Notes: generated from the sequence alone by a model not told the origin. A stretch of 52,341 nt of DNA from Candidatus Omnitrophota bacterium (GCA_028712505.1 JAQTQC010000003.1:53056-105396), one strand, 5' to 3'. Counted from the first letter of the stretch, positions 7,543 through 17,698 are shown. Numbers and translations: made by a program.

Positions 7543-7999
7543 GAGTGCCCTCCTTGTTTTCAAGTTTAAGGTTATCTATAAGGCGGTCCTCTATGAAACG
7601 TAATAAATACAATACAAGCAAAACCAATACTGTGGTATAAACCGCTACCCTGATAAAACCACATCCTACTGCCAGGCCTATTCCTGCAACTACCCATAAA
7701 CTGGCAGCAGTAGTCAATCCTCTTACCCTTTCGGGCTCACGAATAATTGTGCCTGCGCCTAAAAAGCCAATCCCGGTGATCACGCCGGCGGCGATACGCG
7801 CTGGGTCTAATGCAACTCTATCCTTATATATATCAAAAACATATAGAGATGTCAACATGATAAGACAAGAACCCAAGGCTACTAATATATGCGTACGTAA
7901 GCCGGCATCTCTGCGGTGTACCTGACGCTCAAGTCCGATCAATCCGCTTAAAACCAGGGTTAATAATAAACGCATAATCATTTGAAAATCAGAAGACAT
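7532..7999 (-). CDS. MgtC/SapB family inner-membrane protein
   Basis: This 155-aa membrane protein has four or five hydrophobic segments and the MgtC signature: GLIGLERQVHRRDAGLRTH near the first helix, then AGVITGIGFLGAGTII and RGLTTAASLWVVAGIGLAVG. Family members act in magnesium-limited growth and can modulate F-type ATPase. Many free-living bacteria carry short versions such as this one, without the C-terminal ACT-like domain, and their role is unclear. Its end overlaps the bactofilin start by 11 bases, and it begins 12 bases after tsaD. No magnesium-responsive leader can be seen because there is no leader. Confidence 0.88.
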   Translation of the reverse strand: MSSDFQMIMRLLLTLVLSGLIGLERQVHRRDAGLRTHILVALGSCLIMLTSLYVFDIYKDRVALDPARIAAGVITGIGFLGAGTIIREPERVRGLTTAASLWVVAGIGLAVGCGFIRVAVYTTVLVLLVLYLLRFIEDRLIDNLKLENKEGTHGV

Positions 8000-8011
8000 C
8001 TAATCCTCCTT

Positions 8012-9001
8012 TTAATTATTAAGCTGAGTATTTAAATAAAGCGTGTCGCGCGCCCCTTGTTTATAAAGAAAATAAGCCAAACCGCTAACCATGGCCGCAT
8101 TATCCATACATAAACTTATATCCGGGAAAAAACAATCAACTCCTGCATTGTTTGATGCTTCCAGTAACTTTTTGCGCAAACAATTATTTGCAGCTACTCC
8201 CCCTCCGATTAAAAGCTGTTTTACATCTTTACGTTTACAGGCAAGCAGAGATTTATTTACCAATACATTTATCGCGCTCTCTTGAAAAGAAGCGGCTATG
8301 TTGGAATTTTTTATCCCAGGTTTTGAACGGTTATCCTTTAAGCAATACAGGACGGCAGTTTTTATGCCGCTAAAACTGAAGTCTAATTCTCCTTTTGTAC
8401 CTGAGCAGGAAAACTTAATCCTATGCTTATCACTTTTTTTAGCTAATTTTTCAATTAAAGGTCCGCCGGGATAACCCAAACCCATGATCTTCGCAACTTT
8501 GTCAAACGCCTCTCCGCAAGCATCATCCTGAGTTTGTCCTAGTAGCCGGATATCGGAAAAATCTTTTAGATAAAAAAGGCTGGTATGTCCTCCGGAAACT
8601 ACCAGAGCTACGCAGGGTAATTTTATATTCTTGTGGCAAAGAATACTGGCATAGATATGACTATATACATGATTAACCCCTAACACCGGTTTACCTAAGC
8701 TTAATGCCAGGGCTTTGGCAAAAGAAACTCCCACTAAAAGCGAACCCGGCAACCCTGGACCGGTAGTAACCGCGATCAAGTCAATATCCTTTTCTTTGAT
8801 CTTGGCTGTTTTAACTGCCTCTTTGTACACCTCGGCGATGCTTTCTAACTGCAAACGCGAAGCTATCTCTGGAATTACTCCTCCGTATTTACTATGTAGC
8901 CTTAAACTTGACTCAACTACATTAGCCAGGATCTTTTTCCCATCCCTAACTATGCCGACCCCGGTTTCATCACAGGAAGTTTCAATTCCTAAAACAATCA
9001 T
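8012..9001 (-). CDS. tsaD: tRNA N6-adenosine threonylcarbamoyltransferase TsaD
   Basis: TsaD transfers the threonylcarbamoyl group to A37 of ANN-decoding tRNAs. This is a universal modification made with TsaB and TsaE, which are not in the window. The 329-aa protein starts with LGIETSCDETGVGI and has the metal-binding H111-x3-H115 (HVYSH), GPGLPGSLLVG (81-91), the GEAFDKVAK region and the C-terminal MDNAAMVSG with the third metal ligand. The first ATG overlaps the deacetylase gene by four bases (ATGA). It is in the middle of the gatC-acsE run. Confidence 0.96.
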   Translation of the reverse strand: MIVLGIETSCDETGVGIVRDGKKILANVVESSLRLHSKYGGVIPEIASRLQLESIAEVYKEAVKTAKIKEKDIDLIAVTTGPGLPGSLLVGVSFAKALALSLGKPVLGVNHVYSHIYASILCHKNIKLPCVALVVSGGHTSLFYLKDFSDIRLLGQTQDDACGEAFDKVAKIMGLGYPGGPLIEKLAKKSDKHRIKFSCSGTKGELDFSFSGIKTAVLYCLKDNRSKPGIKNSNIAASFQESAINVLVNKSLLACKRKDVKQLLIGGGVAANNCLRKKLLEASNNAGVDCFFPDISLCMDNAAMVSGLAYFLYKQGARDTLYLNTQLNN

Positions 9002-9777
9002 TTGGCTATCTCCGAAACAAAAACAAATCTATAACCTGATTTTACCAATTCTGGGATGAGTTCTCTCAACACCTGAAGCGTATTTCTGCGGTCATGACCT
9101 ATACCTATTGCATAGCCTTTTCTCCTGGCCAGATCCCTTAACTTAAATACCTGTCCTTTTATATAACTTGGATCATCGCGATTATCAAGGAAGATGTCTC
9201 TTTTTGCAAAACGTACCTTTATTTTTGATGACAGCGAGGGACAAATAGACTGCGCAGTTACGAAACTATCCAAAAAATATAATTTTCGTCTTTTTGTCTC
9301 GGCCATGATCAAAGCGCTTGCCTGGGCATCTTCGGTAATCCGTGACCCCATATGGTTGGATATGCCCTTTGCAAATAAAACCGACGCTAAATCCTTGTCA
9401 ATAATGTTATAAATCTGAGTCGCATTCATGGATGTGGTAATGGTGTCCTTTTCTAATCCGTATTTTTCCTTAGGTTCCATCGGCAGATGCAGGATTATTT
9501 CAAATCCAAGATCATTCAGTTTTTCCGCAATCAAACCGGAGTTTTTTAAGTTTGGCAGGATCGCACAAGTCAGGGGTTGTTTTATTTCTTCAGCAATCCC
9601 GAGATTGTTGGAATTATATCCCCAGTCGTCAATTACAATAGCAATTTTACCTTTTATTATAGGAGGAGCAACAAGTCGTTTTCGCGCCAGCTTCTTATCC
9701 ACAGGAGTCAAAATAACTGCAATGAATGCAAGAAAGGATAGGATTAAAAGAACGATAATTACCAGCCTCTTATTCAT
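8998..9777 (-). CDS. Divergent polysaccharide deacetylase family protein (YibQ-like)
   Basis: This 259-aa protein has an N-terminal membrane anchor or uncleaved signal (residues 4-26) and a periplasmic NodB-like barrel of the divergent polysaccharide deacetylase family. Conserved elements are IAIVIDDWGYN (with D50-D51), ILHLPMEP and ISNHMGSRITED, plus a late GIGHDRRNT. The family is found next to ctpA and EnvC-type envelope genes in many diderms, as here (ctpA immediately upstream, overlap ATGA). Its substrate is not established, and peptidoglycan or glycan trimming is inferred from fold and neighbours. Confidence 0.88.
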   Translation of the reverse strand: MNKRLVIIVLLILSFLAFIAVILTPVDKKLARKRLVAPPIIKGKIAIVIDDWGYNSNNLGIAEEIKQPLTCAILPNLKNSGLIAEKLNDLGFEIILHLPMEPKEKYGLEKDTITTSMNATQIYNIIDKDLASVLFAKGISNHMGSRITEDAQASALIMAETKRRKLYFLDSFVTAQSICPSLSSKIKVRFAKRDIFLDNRDDPSYIKGQVFKLRDLARRKGYAIGIGHDRRNTLQVLRELIPELVKSGYRFVFVSEIAK

Positions 9778-11051
9778 TTCTCAGCCTGCTTATAAAGCTC
9801 AATGGCTTTCAGGGTATTTAAAGCGCGCATTATTTGAGGATCATTCTTGTAATCAAAAGAATCTGCGCGAACCGGACTACTCTTTTCAGCCGATTCAATT
9901 TCCTTGAATATCTCGGCGCCTTTATTTAATTCTTTCGGTTCATTGTCCGGACTATTTTCTTTTGCTGCCTCAACCAGGATATCGGGAGTGATTCCCTTGC
10001 CATGAATTATCTTACCGGAAGGAGTAAAATAGTGACTGGTGGTTAAGCGTAACGCCGAACCATCGCCTAGCGGAATAACTGTCTGTACTGAACCCTTGCC
10101 AAAAGAAGTTTTTCCGATAACTATGGCGCGTTTATAATCCTGCAGAACCCCGGCGACAATCTCACTGCCTGAAGCAGAACCTTCATTGATTAAGACCACC
10201 ATTGGTAGATCCAGGATTGCACTTTTGCTATCAGAATAAAATTCGAGATTCTGCTCTTCTTTTCTTCCCTTGGTGTAAGCGATCATCTTATCGGTAGGCA
10301 CAAACCTGCCGGCAATCTTTACGGCGACATCCAGCAATCCTCCGGGGTTATTGCGTAGATCTAAAATCAACGAGTTCATCTTCTGTTTGGATAAATTGCT
10401 CAGGGCATTGTTAAAATCTTTTAAGGTGTTTTCCCGAAATTCGGACAGGCGGATGTAAGCGATACCATCTTCTAGGATTCGGGCTTGTTTGATATCCTTG
10501 ATCTTGATAATATCCCGGATGATCTTAAAGTCTATAAGCTTGTTTTCAGAATCCCTCAATACAGTAAGGTTAACCACCTCGCCTGGCTTACCGCGCATTT
10601 TCTTAACTGCGTCAGTAAGCGATAGCTCGCGCGTCAATTCGCCGTTGATCTTTACAATGTGATCGTTTGCTTTTATGCCTGCTTTCCAGGCGGGGGTATC
10701 TTCAATAGGGGTGATTACCGTTAATAACCCGTCTTTAATAGTGATCTCTATACCTAGACCGCCGAATCTGCCTTCTGTGTCTACCTTTAGCTCATTATAT
10801 GTTTCTGGGTCCATAAATTGACTATGCGGATCAAGAGAAGCAAGCATGCCTTTTAAAGAACCGTAGATTAAATCCTTGGGTTTTGTATCTTCTACGTATT
10901 CACTTTGGATAATTGCCAGGGAATCAGAAAATAATTCTACCTGCCGGTATAGATCGTCGTGATTTTTATTTTTGTTGGCAGAAAACGCGCCGGTTACCCC
11001 GGCAAACAAAAGCACGGCTAACAAAAAACCGATCAGCACATTCTTACGCAT
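9774..11051 (-). CDS. ctpA: C-terminal processing protease, S41 family (CtpA)
   Basis: This is a periplasmic serine protease of 425 aa with an N-terminal signal or anchor (residues 4-22). A PDZ domain lies at about 95-170 (GGLGIEITIKDGLLTVITPI) and the S41 catalytic core at about 190-375. The nucleophile is in GSASGSE (S294) and the catalytic lysine in FGKG (K319). DLRNNPGGLLDVAV is the oxyanion-side strand. Such proteases trim the C-termini of periplasmic proteins and regulate peptidoglycan hydrolases. It overlaps gatB by 8 bases and is followed by the deacetylase gene. Confidence 0.95.
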   Translation of the reverse strand: MRKNVLIGFLLAVLLFAGVTGAFSANKNKNHDDLYRQVELFSDSLAIIQSEYVEDTKPKDLIYGSLKGMLASLDPHSQFMDPETYNELKVDTEGRFGGLGIEITIKDGLLTVITPIEDTPAWKAGIKANDHIVKINGELTRELSLTDAVKKMRGKPGEVVNLTVLRDSENKLIDFKIIRDIIKIKDIKQARILEDGIAYIRLSEFRENTLKDFNNALSNLSKQKMNSLILDLRNNPGGLLDVAVKIAGRFVPTDKMIAYTKGRKEEQNLEFYSDSKSAILDLPMVVLINEGSASGSEIVAGVLQDYKRAIVIGKTSFGKGSVQTVIPLGDGSALRLTTSHYFTPSGKIIHGKGITPDILVEAAKENSPDNEPKELNKGAEIFKEIESAEKSSPVRADSFDYKNDPQIMRALNTLKAIELYKQAEK

Positions 11052-12477
11052 CCGTTAACCTCCGCCTTATCAATTCTCCGACTATCTTGGGATTAGCCTT
11101 GCCGCCACTTTTTTTCATCACCTGACCTACTAAGAACATAAGCGCATTTGTCTTTCCTGCCTTGAAACTGATTACGGATTTTTCATTTTCCTGCACAACA
11201 TCGCAGATAATCTGTTCAAGCGCAGCTGTATCGGATATCTGCAACATATTATTTTCTTTAATTATCAGGGATGCTGGTTTCTGAGAGTCGATCATCTGAG
11301 TCAAAACAAGCTTGGCCGAAAGATGTGAAATCGACTGATTCTCTACGAAACCAATCAGGCTAATTAATTCCTCCTGGTTGACGTTTAGTTCATATAGATT
11401 TAATTTCCGACTATTAGCTTCCGATAGTAAGGGGCCAATCAACCAGTTTACAACGGTCTTTTTATCTTTTTCAGGGTATTTCTGAATACAGTCTTCGGAA
11501 AATTGCGCATTTTTCTTAGAGCTGACCAAGATTTTGGCATCATACTCAGACAGACCGTAATCTCGCATGAAACGCTGCATCTTTTCCTGGGGTAATTCCG
11601 GCAATTGAGTTTTTATCCTAGAAACCATCTCTTGATCAATTACAAAGACCGTCAGGTCGGGATCGGGAAAATACCGGTAATCCTTAGCCCCTTCTTTACT
11701 GCGCATGGAAACAGTTTCGTTTTTTTGCGCATCCCAGAGCCGGGTTTCCTGCGACATCGCCTGTCCAGCTTCAAGCAATTCAGTCTGACGGCCTATCTCA
11801 AAAGTTAGAGCATCTTTTACCCCTTTAAAAGAATTCATATTTTTTAACTCTGTTTTAACCCCTAGTTCTTTAGCGCCTTCAGGCCGCAGAGAGATATTGG
11901 CGTCGCAACGTAAAGAACCCTTTTCCATATCGCAATCAGAAACATCCAGATATTCAATGACATTTTTTAAACTGGTCAAATAATCAAAAGCCTCTTGCGG
12001 GCTGGATAAATCCGGCTCACTGACAATTTCCAGCAAAGGAACCCCGGTGCGGTTAAAATCCACTAGGCTAGAACTAGTTTCATGGATGAGCTTGCCCGCA
12101 TCTTCCTCTAAGTGCACCCGGGTAATCCCGATACGTTTTATTTTACCATCACTGGATATATCTAAATAACCATTACGGGATAACGGTAGATCAAATTGAG
12201 AGATCTGGTAATTTTTTGGCAAATCCGGATAGAAGTAGTTCTTGCGGTCAAACTTGGTATGTTCCTGGATTTGACAGGAAAAAGCCAATGCCAGCTTAAT
12301 CGCCGAATTAAGCGCTTCTTTATTGTAAACCGGAAGCGTCCCGGGAAACCCCAGGCAAACCGGACAAACAGAAGAATTAGGTGTCTTGCCAAAATCAATA
12401 GGGCAACCGCAAAATGCCTTGGTTTTAGTATTTAACTGTAGATGTACCTCTAAGCCAATAACTGTCTGATATTTCAT
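11044..12477 (-). CDS. gatB: Aspartyl/glutamyl-tRNA amidotransferase subunit B
   Basis: GatB carries the kinase and tRNA-binding parts of GatCAB, which turns Glu-tRNA(Gln) and/or Asp-tRNA(Asn) into the amide forms. The 477-aa length is normal. It begins [15 protein letters not shown], has the zinc-type cysteines C23, C25, C38 and C41, the [17 protein letters not shown] segment, and a C-terminal YqeY-like tail ending in [20 protein letters not shown]. Overlaps of four bases with gatA and eight with ctpA suggest one transcript. It indicates that this organism lacks direct glutaminylation and/or asparaginylation. Confidence 0.97.
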   Translation of the reverse strand: MKYQTVIGLEVHLQLNTKTKAFCGCPIDFGKTPNSSVCPVCLGFPGTLPVYNKEALNSAIKLALAFSCQIQEHTKFDRKNYFYPDLPKNYQISQFDLPLSRNGYLDISSDGKIKRIGITRVHLEEDAGKLIHETSSSLVDFNRTGVPLLEIVSEPDLSSPQEAFDYLTSLKNVIEYLDVSDCDMEKGSLRCDANISLRPEGAKELGVKTELKNMNSFKGVKDALTFEIGRQTELLEAGQAMSQETRLWDAQKNETVSMRSKEGAKDYRYFPDPDLTVFVIDQEMVSRIKTQLPELPQEKMQRFMRDYGLSEYDAKILVSSKKNAQFSEDCIQKYPEKDKKTVVNWLIGPLLSEANSRKLNLYELNVNQEELISLIGFVENQSISHLSAKLVLTQMIDSQKPASLIIKENNMLQISDTAALEQIICDVVQENEKSVISFKAGKTNALMFLVGQVMKKSGGKANPKIVGELIRRRLTDA

Positions 12478-13907
12478 AGCCGTGGTTTGACTTTATGCCA
12501 TTCTGTATTTTGCTCAAAAGCATGGGCCACCCTAAAGAGCATCTCTTCATTAAATGGTTTAGCCATAATTTGTAAACCCACAGGAAGCCCATTTTTAGTA
12601 AACCCGCAGGGTATGGATATTGCCGGGATTCCCGCCAGGTTCACTGATATAGTATAGATATCCGAAAGGTACATTTTTAAAGGATCCTGAGTCCTCTCGC
12701 CTATTTTAAAAGCAGGGGTAGGAGAAGTAGGGGCAACAATACAATCAAAATCTTTAAATACCGCATCAAAGTCATTCTTTATCAAGGTACGCACCTTTAA
12801 AGCACGTAAATAGTAAGCATCATAATACCCATGCGACAAAGCAAAAGTCCCCAAGATTATCCTGCGTTTTGCTTCTTCTCCAAACCCCTCCGCCCGGGTC
12901 TTTTTATACATATCAATAAGACTGGTTGATTTAGCCCGGTAACCGTATTGCACTCCATCAAACCTGGCCAAATTCGAGCTGGCTTCGGCGGTTGCAATAA
13001 TGTAATAAACCGGGACAGCATATTGAGTATGCGGCAAGCTCACCTGGTTTATTGCTCCGCCCAAAGATTTAAGCCTGTTGACCGCTTCTTCAATAACAGA
13101 TTTAACCTGGGCATCCATGCCTTCAATAAAATATTCCTTAGGGGTGCCGATCTTTAAACCCTTGATTTCATTACCTAAGCTTTTAGTATAATCAGGCACT
13201 TCTTGATTCACTGAAGTTGAATCATTGGGATCGTAACCTGAAATAATCCGAGTTAATATTGCCGCATCTTCCACATCTTTTGTGATCGGTCCGATTTGAT
13301 CGAGACTGGAAGCAAAAGCAATCAGTCCAAAACGCGAAACCCGCCCATAAGTGGGTTTTAACCCTACTACCCCGCAAAAAGACGCGGGTTGGCGTATCGA
13401 ACCTCCGGTATCTGAACCTAATGCCCAGATTGCTTCATCGCTGGCAACCGCAGCAGCCGAACCTCCGGAAGAACCACCGGGAACAGATCCTAAATCCCAG
13501 GGGTTATGCGTTGTGCCAAAATATGAGTTTTCTGTGGATGAACCAAAAGCAAACTCGTCCATATTTGACTTTAAGGGGAAAATACTGCTGCCAGCTGCTT
13601 TTAATTTACTGATAACCGTTGCATCATATGGCGGTTGGAAATCAGCGAGGATCTTAGAACAACATTCGGTATTTAACCCTTCGGTACAAATGTTATCTTT
13701 TATAGTTATAGGCAATCCGGCTGATAAAGCAGAGGCCTGCAGATTCAAACTGAGTTTATCTCCAGGTTTAAACCTGGCATAAGCCTTAACCTTAGGTTCA
13801 ACTGCTTGGATACGTGCATACAGAGAATCTAATATGCTTTTAGAAACAACTTGGCCTTTTTTAAGCCTATCCAGCAATTCGTGAGCGGTAAGTTGATTTA
13901 AGTCCAT
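12474..13907 (-). CDS. gatA: Aspartyl/glutamyl-tRNA amidotransferase subunit A
   Basis: GatA is the amidase that releases ammonia from glutamine for the GatB kinase site. The Ser-cisSer-Lys triad of the amidase-signature family is complete: K70 in LPITIKDN, S146 in [10 protein letters not shown] and S170 in [14 protein letters not shown]. The 477-aa length is standard. The gene follows gatC with a two-base gap and overlaps gatB by four bases. Nothing in it is unusual. Confidence 0.97.
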   Translation of the reverse strand: MDLNQLTAHELLDRLKKGQVVSKSILDSLYARIQAVEPKVKAYARFKPGDKLSLNLQASALSAGLPITIKDNICTEGLNTECCSKILADFQPPYDATVISKLKAAGSSIFPLKSNMDEFAFGSSTENSYFGTTHNPWDLGSVPGGSSGGSAAAVASDEAIWALGSDTGGSIRQPASFCGVVGLKPTYGRVSRFGLIAFASSLDQIGPITKDVEDAAILTRIISGYDPNDSTSVNQEVPDYTKSLGNEIKGLKIGTPKEYFIEGMDAQVKSVIEEAVNRLKSLGGAINQVSLPHTQYAVPVYYIIATAEASSNLARFDGVQYGYRAKSTSLIDMYKKTRAEGFGEEAKRRIILGTFALSHGYYDAYYLRALKVRTLIKNDFDAVFKDFDCIVAPTSPTPAFKIGERTQDPLKMYLSDIYTISVNLAGIPAISIPCGFTKNGLPVGLQIMAKPFNEEMLFRVAHAFEQNTEWHKVKPRL

Positions 13908-13909
13908 AG

Positions 13910-14197
13910 TTATTCTATTATTTTCGGAACGCTGAAGAAATTCCCGATCTTACTAGGGGCGTTTTCCAAAGCCTTATCCGGAGTCAAGCAGACATGAGGT
14001 TTATCTTCCCGCAAAACATTGCTTATGGGCAGGATATGGCTGGCAGGTTTAACCTGTTCAACATCCAGCGCACTTAATTGATCGATAAAGCCGATTATGT
14101 CATGCAATTGCCGAGAGAGTCTTTCCAACTCTTCAGGCTTGAGCTCGATACGCGCTAAATGCGCAACATACTCAACTGTTTCTTTGTCGATTGCCAT
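13910..14197 (-). CDS. gatC: Aspartyl/glutamyl-tRNA amidotransferase subunit C
   Basis: This 95-aa subunit wraps around and stabilises GatA. It has the typical helical start ([19 protein letters not shown]), the [15 protein letters not shown] segment and the C-terminal region ending in [10 protein letters not shown]. It is the first gene of the long minus-strand run to acsE. A good Shine-Dalgarno (GAGGAGA) precedes the ATG, and a consensus-like promoter lies at 14220-14248. Confidence 0.95.
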   Translation of the reverse strand: MAIDKETVEYVAHLARIELKPEELERLSRQLHDIIGFIDQLSALDVEQVKPASHILPISNVLREDKPHVCLTPDKALENAPSKIGNFFSVPKIIE

Positions 14198-14219
14198 ATT
14201 CTCCTCATTTTAAAAAATT

Positions 14220-14248
14220 ATTTTAACATTCTTTATCTCAAAAGTCAA
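14220..14248 (-). promoter_or_regulatory. Sigma-70-type promoter of the gatC operon
   Basis: On the minus strand, -35 TTGACT (14243-14248), a 17-base spacer and -10 TAAAAT (14220-14225), with TG one base before the -10 (extended -10). The gatC start follows 22 bases downstream. A second copy of the block ATTGACTTTTG lies further upstream (about 14276-14286), without an equally good -10. Confidence 0.75.
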
Positions 14249-14326
14249 TGAGCACTTGATTTATGAAGCAGGGCGGCAAAAGTCAATATGCGAATCAAGC
14301 ACCTTATAGAATTTATCCAGCGCAGT

Positions 14327-14354
14327 CCTTGTTTGAGCAATAGCGAAAACAAGG
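14327..14354. promoter_or_regulatory. Inverted repeat, possible operator or leader hairpin
   Basis: CCTTGTTT (14327-14334) and AAACAAGG (14347-14354) form a perfect 8-bp inverted repeat with a 12-base gap. It ends 16 bases upstream of the -35 of the plus-strand glycoside-phosphorylase gene and lies between two divergent promoters. Its centre-to-centre distance is about two helical turns, which would suit a dimeric regulator. No regulator gene is nearby. Function is inferred only from position and symmetry. Confidence 0.35.
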
Positions 14355-14370
14355 ATGATCCCCTTTTAAG

Positions 14371-14398
14371 TTGACAAAGCAAATAAAACCTGTAAAAT
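14371..14398 (+). promoter_or_regulatory. Sigma-70-type promoter of the glycoside phosphorylase-like gene
   Basis: -35 TTGACA (14371-14376), a 16-base spacer and -10 TAAAAT (14393-14398). Transcription would start near 14405, leaving a leader of only about 18 bases with no Shine-Dalgarno before the ATG at 14423. It is divergent from the gatC promoter 123 bases away. Confidence 0.75.
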
Positions 14399-14422
14399 AC
14401 TACTAATTAACTTTTACTCAAA

Positions 14423-17400
14423 ATGAACAAAAAAACCCCAAAATTTAAATCAAAATATTATCTAAACGGACAGGATCAGTTTGTCATTGAAAATTACAAC
14501 TACTCCAAACCGTTTGCTAATTTCTTTCCTGGAATTGCCGGAAAATACGGCGTCCCGATGTGGGTTTTCTACGTCAATCGCGGACAATGTATCTCCAGCT
14601 TCGGAATTAAAGATAAAGACCAGGCTATTCTGGAATTTTTTCCGGCAAATAAATCCTGGCAGTTTGTTTCTGCTCAAGGTTTCCGTACTTTTATTAAGAT
14701 CAAAACCGCGAAAGAACCGCTTTACTACGAACCTTTCCACAACGGATATGCAAACCTTAAATACCAGATAACCAACTCTATGCGGATAGGTTCAAGCCAG
14801 CTTATCATTGAGGAAGAGAACATGACTTTGGGTATTAAAACCCGGGTAGAATATTTTAATATCCCCAATGATACCTATGCTGGATTGAGCCGGATTGTAA
14901 GCGTTGAAAACACGGGTGGTAAACTTAAATCTATACAGCTTATTGATGGACTGCCTCAAGTCGTTCCTTACGGTACCCACAATTTCTTCTTAAAAAAGAT
15001 GGGCCGCACTATTGAGGCCTGGATGAATATCGATAACTTGGAAAACGATATCCCTTTTTATAAACTTGCGGTTGATCCAGCCGATCGACCGGAAGTAGTG
15101 CATATTGACGGTGGAAACTTCTATCTTGGTTTTCATTTTAAGGGGGCTAAGGCGGAAATCATCCGTCCGATCGTTGATCCTGAAGCTGTCTTTGGGTCAA
15201 TTACTGATTTCTCCTACCCCGCTCAATTCTTAAACAACACCAAATTCACATATCCTGCAAAACAGATGCCTAAAAGCAAGACTCCTTGTGCTTTGCTTTT
15301 AATGAACCTGGAATTGAGGCCCAAGGAACAAAAAACTTTTTACTCGATTATCGGTCAGGCTCGTAATGTTAAAACTTTAAATACCTCAGTTCCCAAAATC
15401 ACGAAATTCGGTTACATCGAGAGAAAATTAAATGAAAACCTTGAGCTTATCCAGAGATTAAAAAATGACGTCTTGACTAACAGCAGCTCTAAAGAGTTCA
15501 ATTTATACTCCGGGCAGACTTACCTTGATAACATCATGCGCGGAGGATATCCTGAGATTTTTAAATCCGGACTGATATTTTATCTTTATTCGCGCAAACA
15601 CGGCGATTTAGAAAGAGACTATAACAAGTTTCAGCTACAGCCTACCTATCTATCTCAAGGTAATGGCAACTACCGGGATGTAAATCAAAACCGGCGGAAT
15701 GATTGCTGGTTTAATCCTGAGGTGAAAGACGAGAATATAATCTTTTTCATGAATTTGCTTCAGGTTGACGGTTTTAACCCCTTGGTGGTAAAACCTGATA
15801 GTTTTCTGCTCAAAGAAAACCTCGATCTATATGAATTGCTCGAGACTATAGTTGACAAAGACGGCATAAGGAAACTTGAGCCATATTTAAAGAAACCTTT
15901 TACCCCGGGAGAATTAATCTTTTTTGTCGAAGAAAACAAGATAAAGCTTAACCTGTCCTATGATGATTTTCTGGATGCTGTTCTTTCCGCTTCTTTAAAA
16001 ACCCAGGAAGCAGAACACGGAGAAGGATTCTGGACTGATCACTGGACTTACAACCTAGACTTGATCGAAAGTTATCTGGGGATATACCCGGAAAGATTTA
16101 ATGAATTATTCTTTGAAAAGAAAGTTTTTACTTTTTACGATAACGCTGAAGTGGTTAGACCCCGCAGCGAAAGATATATCCTGTATAACGGCAAGCCCCG
16201 GCAATTACACTGCCTTACTCTTAACAGCGCGAAGAAAGAGATGCTCTATAACCGCCAACATAACCCGCATCTTTTAAGAACGCAGCATGGAAACGGCGAG
16301 ATTTATTATACCACGCTTATTGCTAAACTTTTGAATCTTGCGGTTAACAAATTAGCTTCTTTGGATCCTTTTGGCATCGGTATTGAAATGGAAGCCGGCA
16401 AACCCAACTGGTTTGATTCTCTTAATGGCCTACCTGCCCTCTTTGGTTCATCTACCTGTGAAACCTTTGAACTTAAGCGTTTGCTAAAAATGATAAAATT
16501 AGCATTGGAGCAGTCTAAAGAGAAGGCAGTAGAACTCGCTGAAGAAACCCGGGATTTCATCAAACAACTTTACCTAATTTTAAACGAAGACAGCTTCTCT
16601 TATTGGGATAAAAGCAACACCTTAAAAGAGACTTATCGCCATAATAATCAAATGGGGTTCTCTGGTAATTTAGCATACGCGGATACCAATGAGTTGCTCT
16701 TATTCATCAATTCTGCCTTAGTAAAAGTTGAAACCGGATTAAATAAAGCATTTAACAAATCAAAAGGCACTTATGATTCATATTTTATCAATGAAGTAAC
16801 CGAATTTGATCTGCTTAAAGACCATTACCTAAAACCTAAAAAGTTCAGGCAAACACCTGCTCCCTTGTTTTTAGAAGGACAAATGCATGCGCTGAGATTA
16901 TGCCAGGAGCCCAGAGAAGCTTTGGCTATTTATAAAGCAACCCAAAAAAGCCCCCTCTTTGATAAAAAGTTAAAGATGTATAAGGTAACGGCCGCGCTTA
17001 AAAGTATGCCCGAGGAGATTGGGAGGTGTCGGATATTTACTCCCGGATGGCTGGAAAATGAGTCTGTCTGGCTGCATATGGAATATAAATATATCCTGGA
17101 AATGCTTAAAACCGGATTAACTAAGGAATTCTACGCTGAATTCAAGAATGTACTCATCCCTTTTCTTAACCCTGAGAAATATGGCCGTAGCATCTTGGAA
17201 AATTCATCTTTTCTGGCAAGCAGCGCTTTCCCTGATAAGAAATTGCATGGAAATGGCTTTGTAGCCAGGCTTTCAGGTTCGACTGCGGAATTCCTGCAAA
17301 TTTGGCTGACTATGAATGCCGGCAATAACCCGTTCTACCTGGATCACAACAAGCAACTCAACCTGACATTTAAACCATCCCTGCCAGGTTGGTTATTTAG

Positions 17401-17623
17401 CCGCAAAGGAGAATATTCTTTTAACTTCTTGAGTTCGGTAAAGGTAACTTACCACAACCCGAAAAGAAAAGATACCTTTGGCAAAAACAGCGTCAAGGTA
17501 TCTAAAGTAATCCTTTCTGAAGACGACAACTCTATAGAGATAGATTCTGCGAACATCCCTTCAGTCTACGCTCAGAAAATCAGGTCCCGGCAAATTAATA
17601 AAATCGATATCTACCTGATATAA
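14423..17623 (+). CDS. Large glycoside phosphorylase-like protein (GH94/GH149/GH161-type)
   Basis: This is the only plus-strand protein gene, 1066 aa, with no signal peptide and so presumably cytoplasmic. The N-terminal third looks like the beta-sandwich of inverting glycoside phosphorylases, and the rest like an (alpha/alpha)6 barrel. Stretches typical of proteins annotated as cellobiose-phosphorylase-like are GNGNYRDVNQNRRND (about 410-424), GEGFWTDHWTYNLDLIESYL (about 533-552) and EAGKPNWFDSLNGLPALFGS (about 656-675). Acidic residues in the first and third are candidates for the general acid. GH94 enzymes are usually about 800 aa, and the size fits GH149 or GH161 (beta-1,3-glucan phosphorylases) better. 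The substrate cannot be read from sequence. No Shine-Dalgarno is seen. Confidence 0.65.
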   Translation: MNKKTPKFKSKYYLNGQDQFVIENYNYSKPFANFFPGIAGKYGVPMWVFYVNRGQCISSFGIKDKDQAILEFFPANKSWQFVSAQGFRTFIKIKTAKEPLYYEPFHNGYANLKYQITNSMRIGSSQLIIEEENMTLGIKTRVEYFNIPNDTYAGLSRIVSVENTGGKLKSIQLIDGLPQVVPYGTHNFFLKKMGRTIEAWMNIDNLENDIPFYKLAVDPADRPEVVHIDGGNFYLGFHFKGAKAEIIRPIVDPEAVFGSITDFSYPAQFLNNTKFTYPAKQMPKSKTPCALLLMNLELRPKEQKTFYSIIGQARNVKTLNTSVPKITKFGYIERKLNENLELIQRLKNDVLTNSSSKEFNLYSGQTYLDNIMRGGYPEIFKSGLIFYLYSRKHGDLERDYNKFQLQPTYLSQGNGNYRDVNQNRRNDCWFNPEVKDENIIFFMNLLQVDGFNPLVVKPDSFLLKENLDLYELLETIVDKDGIRKLEPYLKKPFTPGELIFFVEENKIKLNLSYDDFLDAVLSASLKTQEAEHGEGFWTDHWTYNLDLIESYLGIYPERFNELFFEKKVFTFYDNAEVVRPRSERYILYNGKPRQLHCLTLNSAKKEMLYNRQHNPHLLRTQHGNGEIYYTTLIAKLLNLAVNKLASLDPFGIGIEMEAGKPNWFDSLNGLPALFGSSTCETFELKRLLKMIKLALEQSKEKAVELAEETRDFIKQLYLILNEDSFSYWDKSNTLKETYRHNNQMGFSGNLAYADTNELLLFINSALVKVETGLNKAFNKSKGTYDSYFINEVTEFDLLKDHYLKPKKFRQTPAPLFLEGQMHALRLCQEPREALAIYKATQKSPLFDKKLKMYKVTAALKSMPEEIGRCRIFTPGWLENESVWLHMEYKYILEMLKTGLTKEFYAEFKNVLIPFLNPEKYGRSILENSSFLASSAFPDKKLHGNGFVARLSGSTAEFLQIWLTMNAGNNPFYLDHNKQLNLTFKPSLPGWLFSRKGEYSFNFLSSVKVTYHNPKRKDTFGKNSVKVSKVILSEDDNSIEIDSANIPSVYAQKIRSRQINKIDIYLI

Positions 17624-17698
17624 AATATAAACTAACCGAACAATCTGTTGTAATCTAGGAGGCTTCCCTGTCTTGGTAAGCTTAATGGGGTATATTGG

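Noticed and set aside
13351-13782. A 143-codon plus-strand open frame opposite gatA
   Set aside because: It is the complement of the conserved amidase-signature region, with no independent support.
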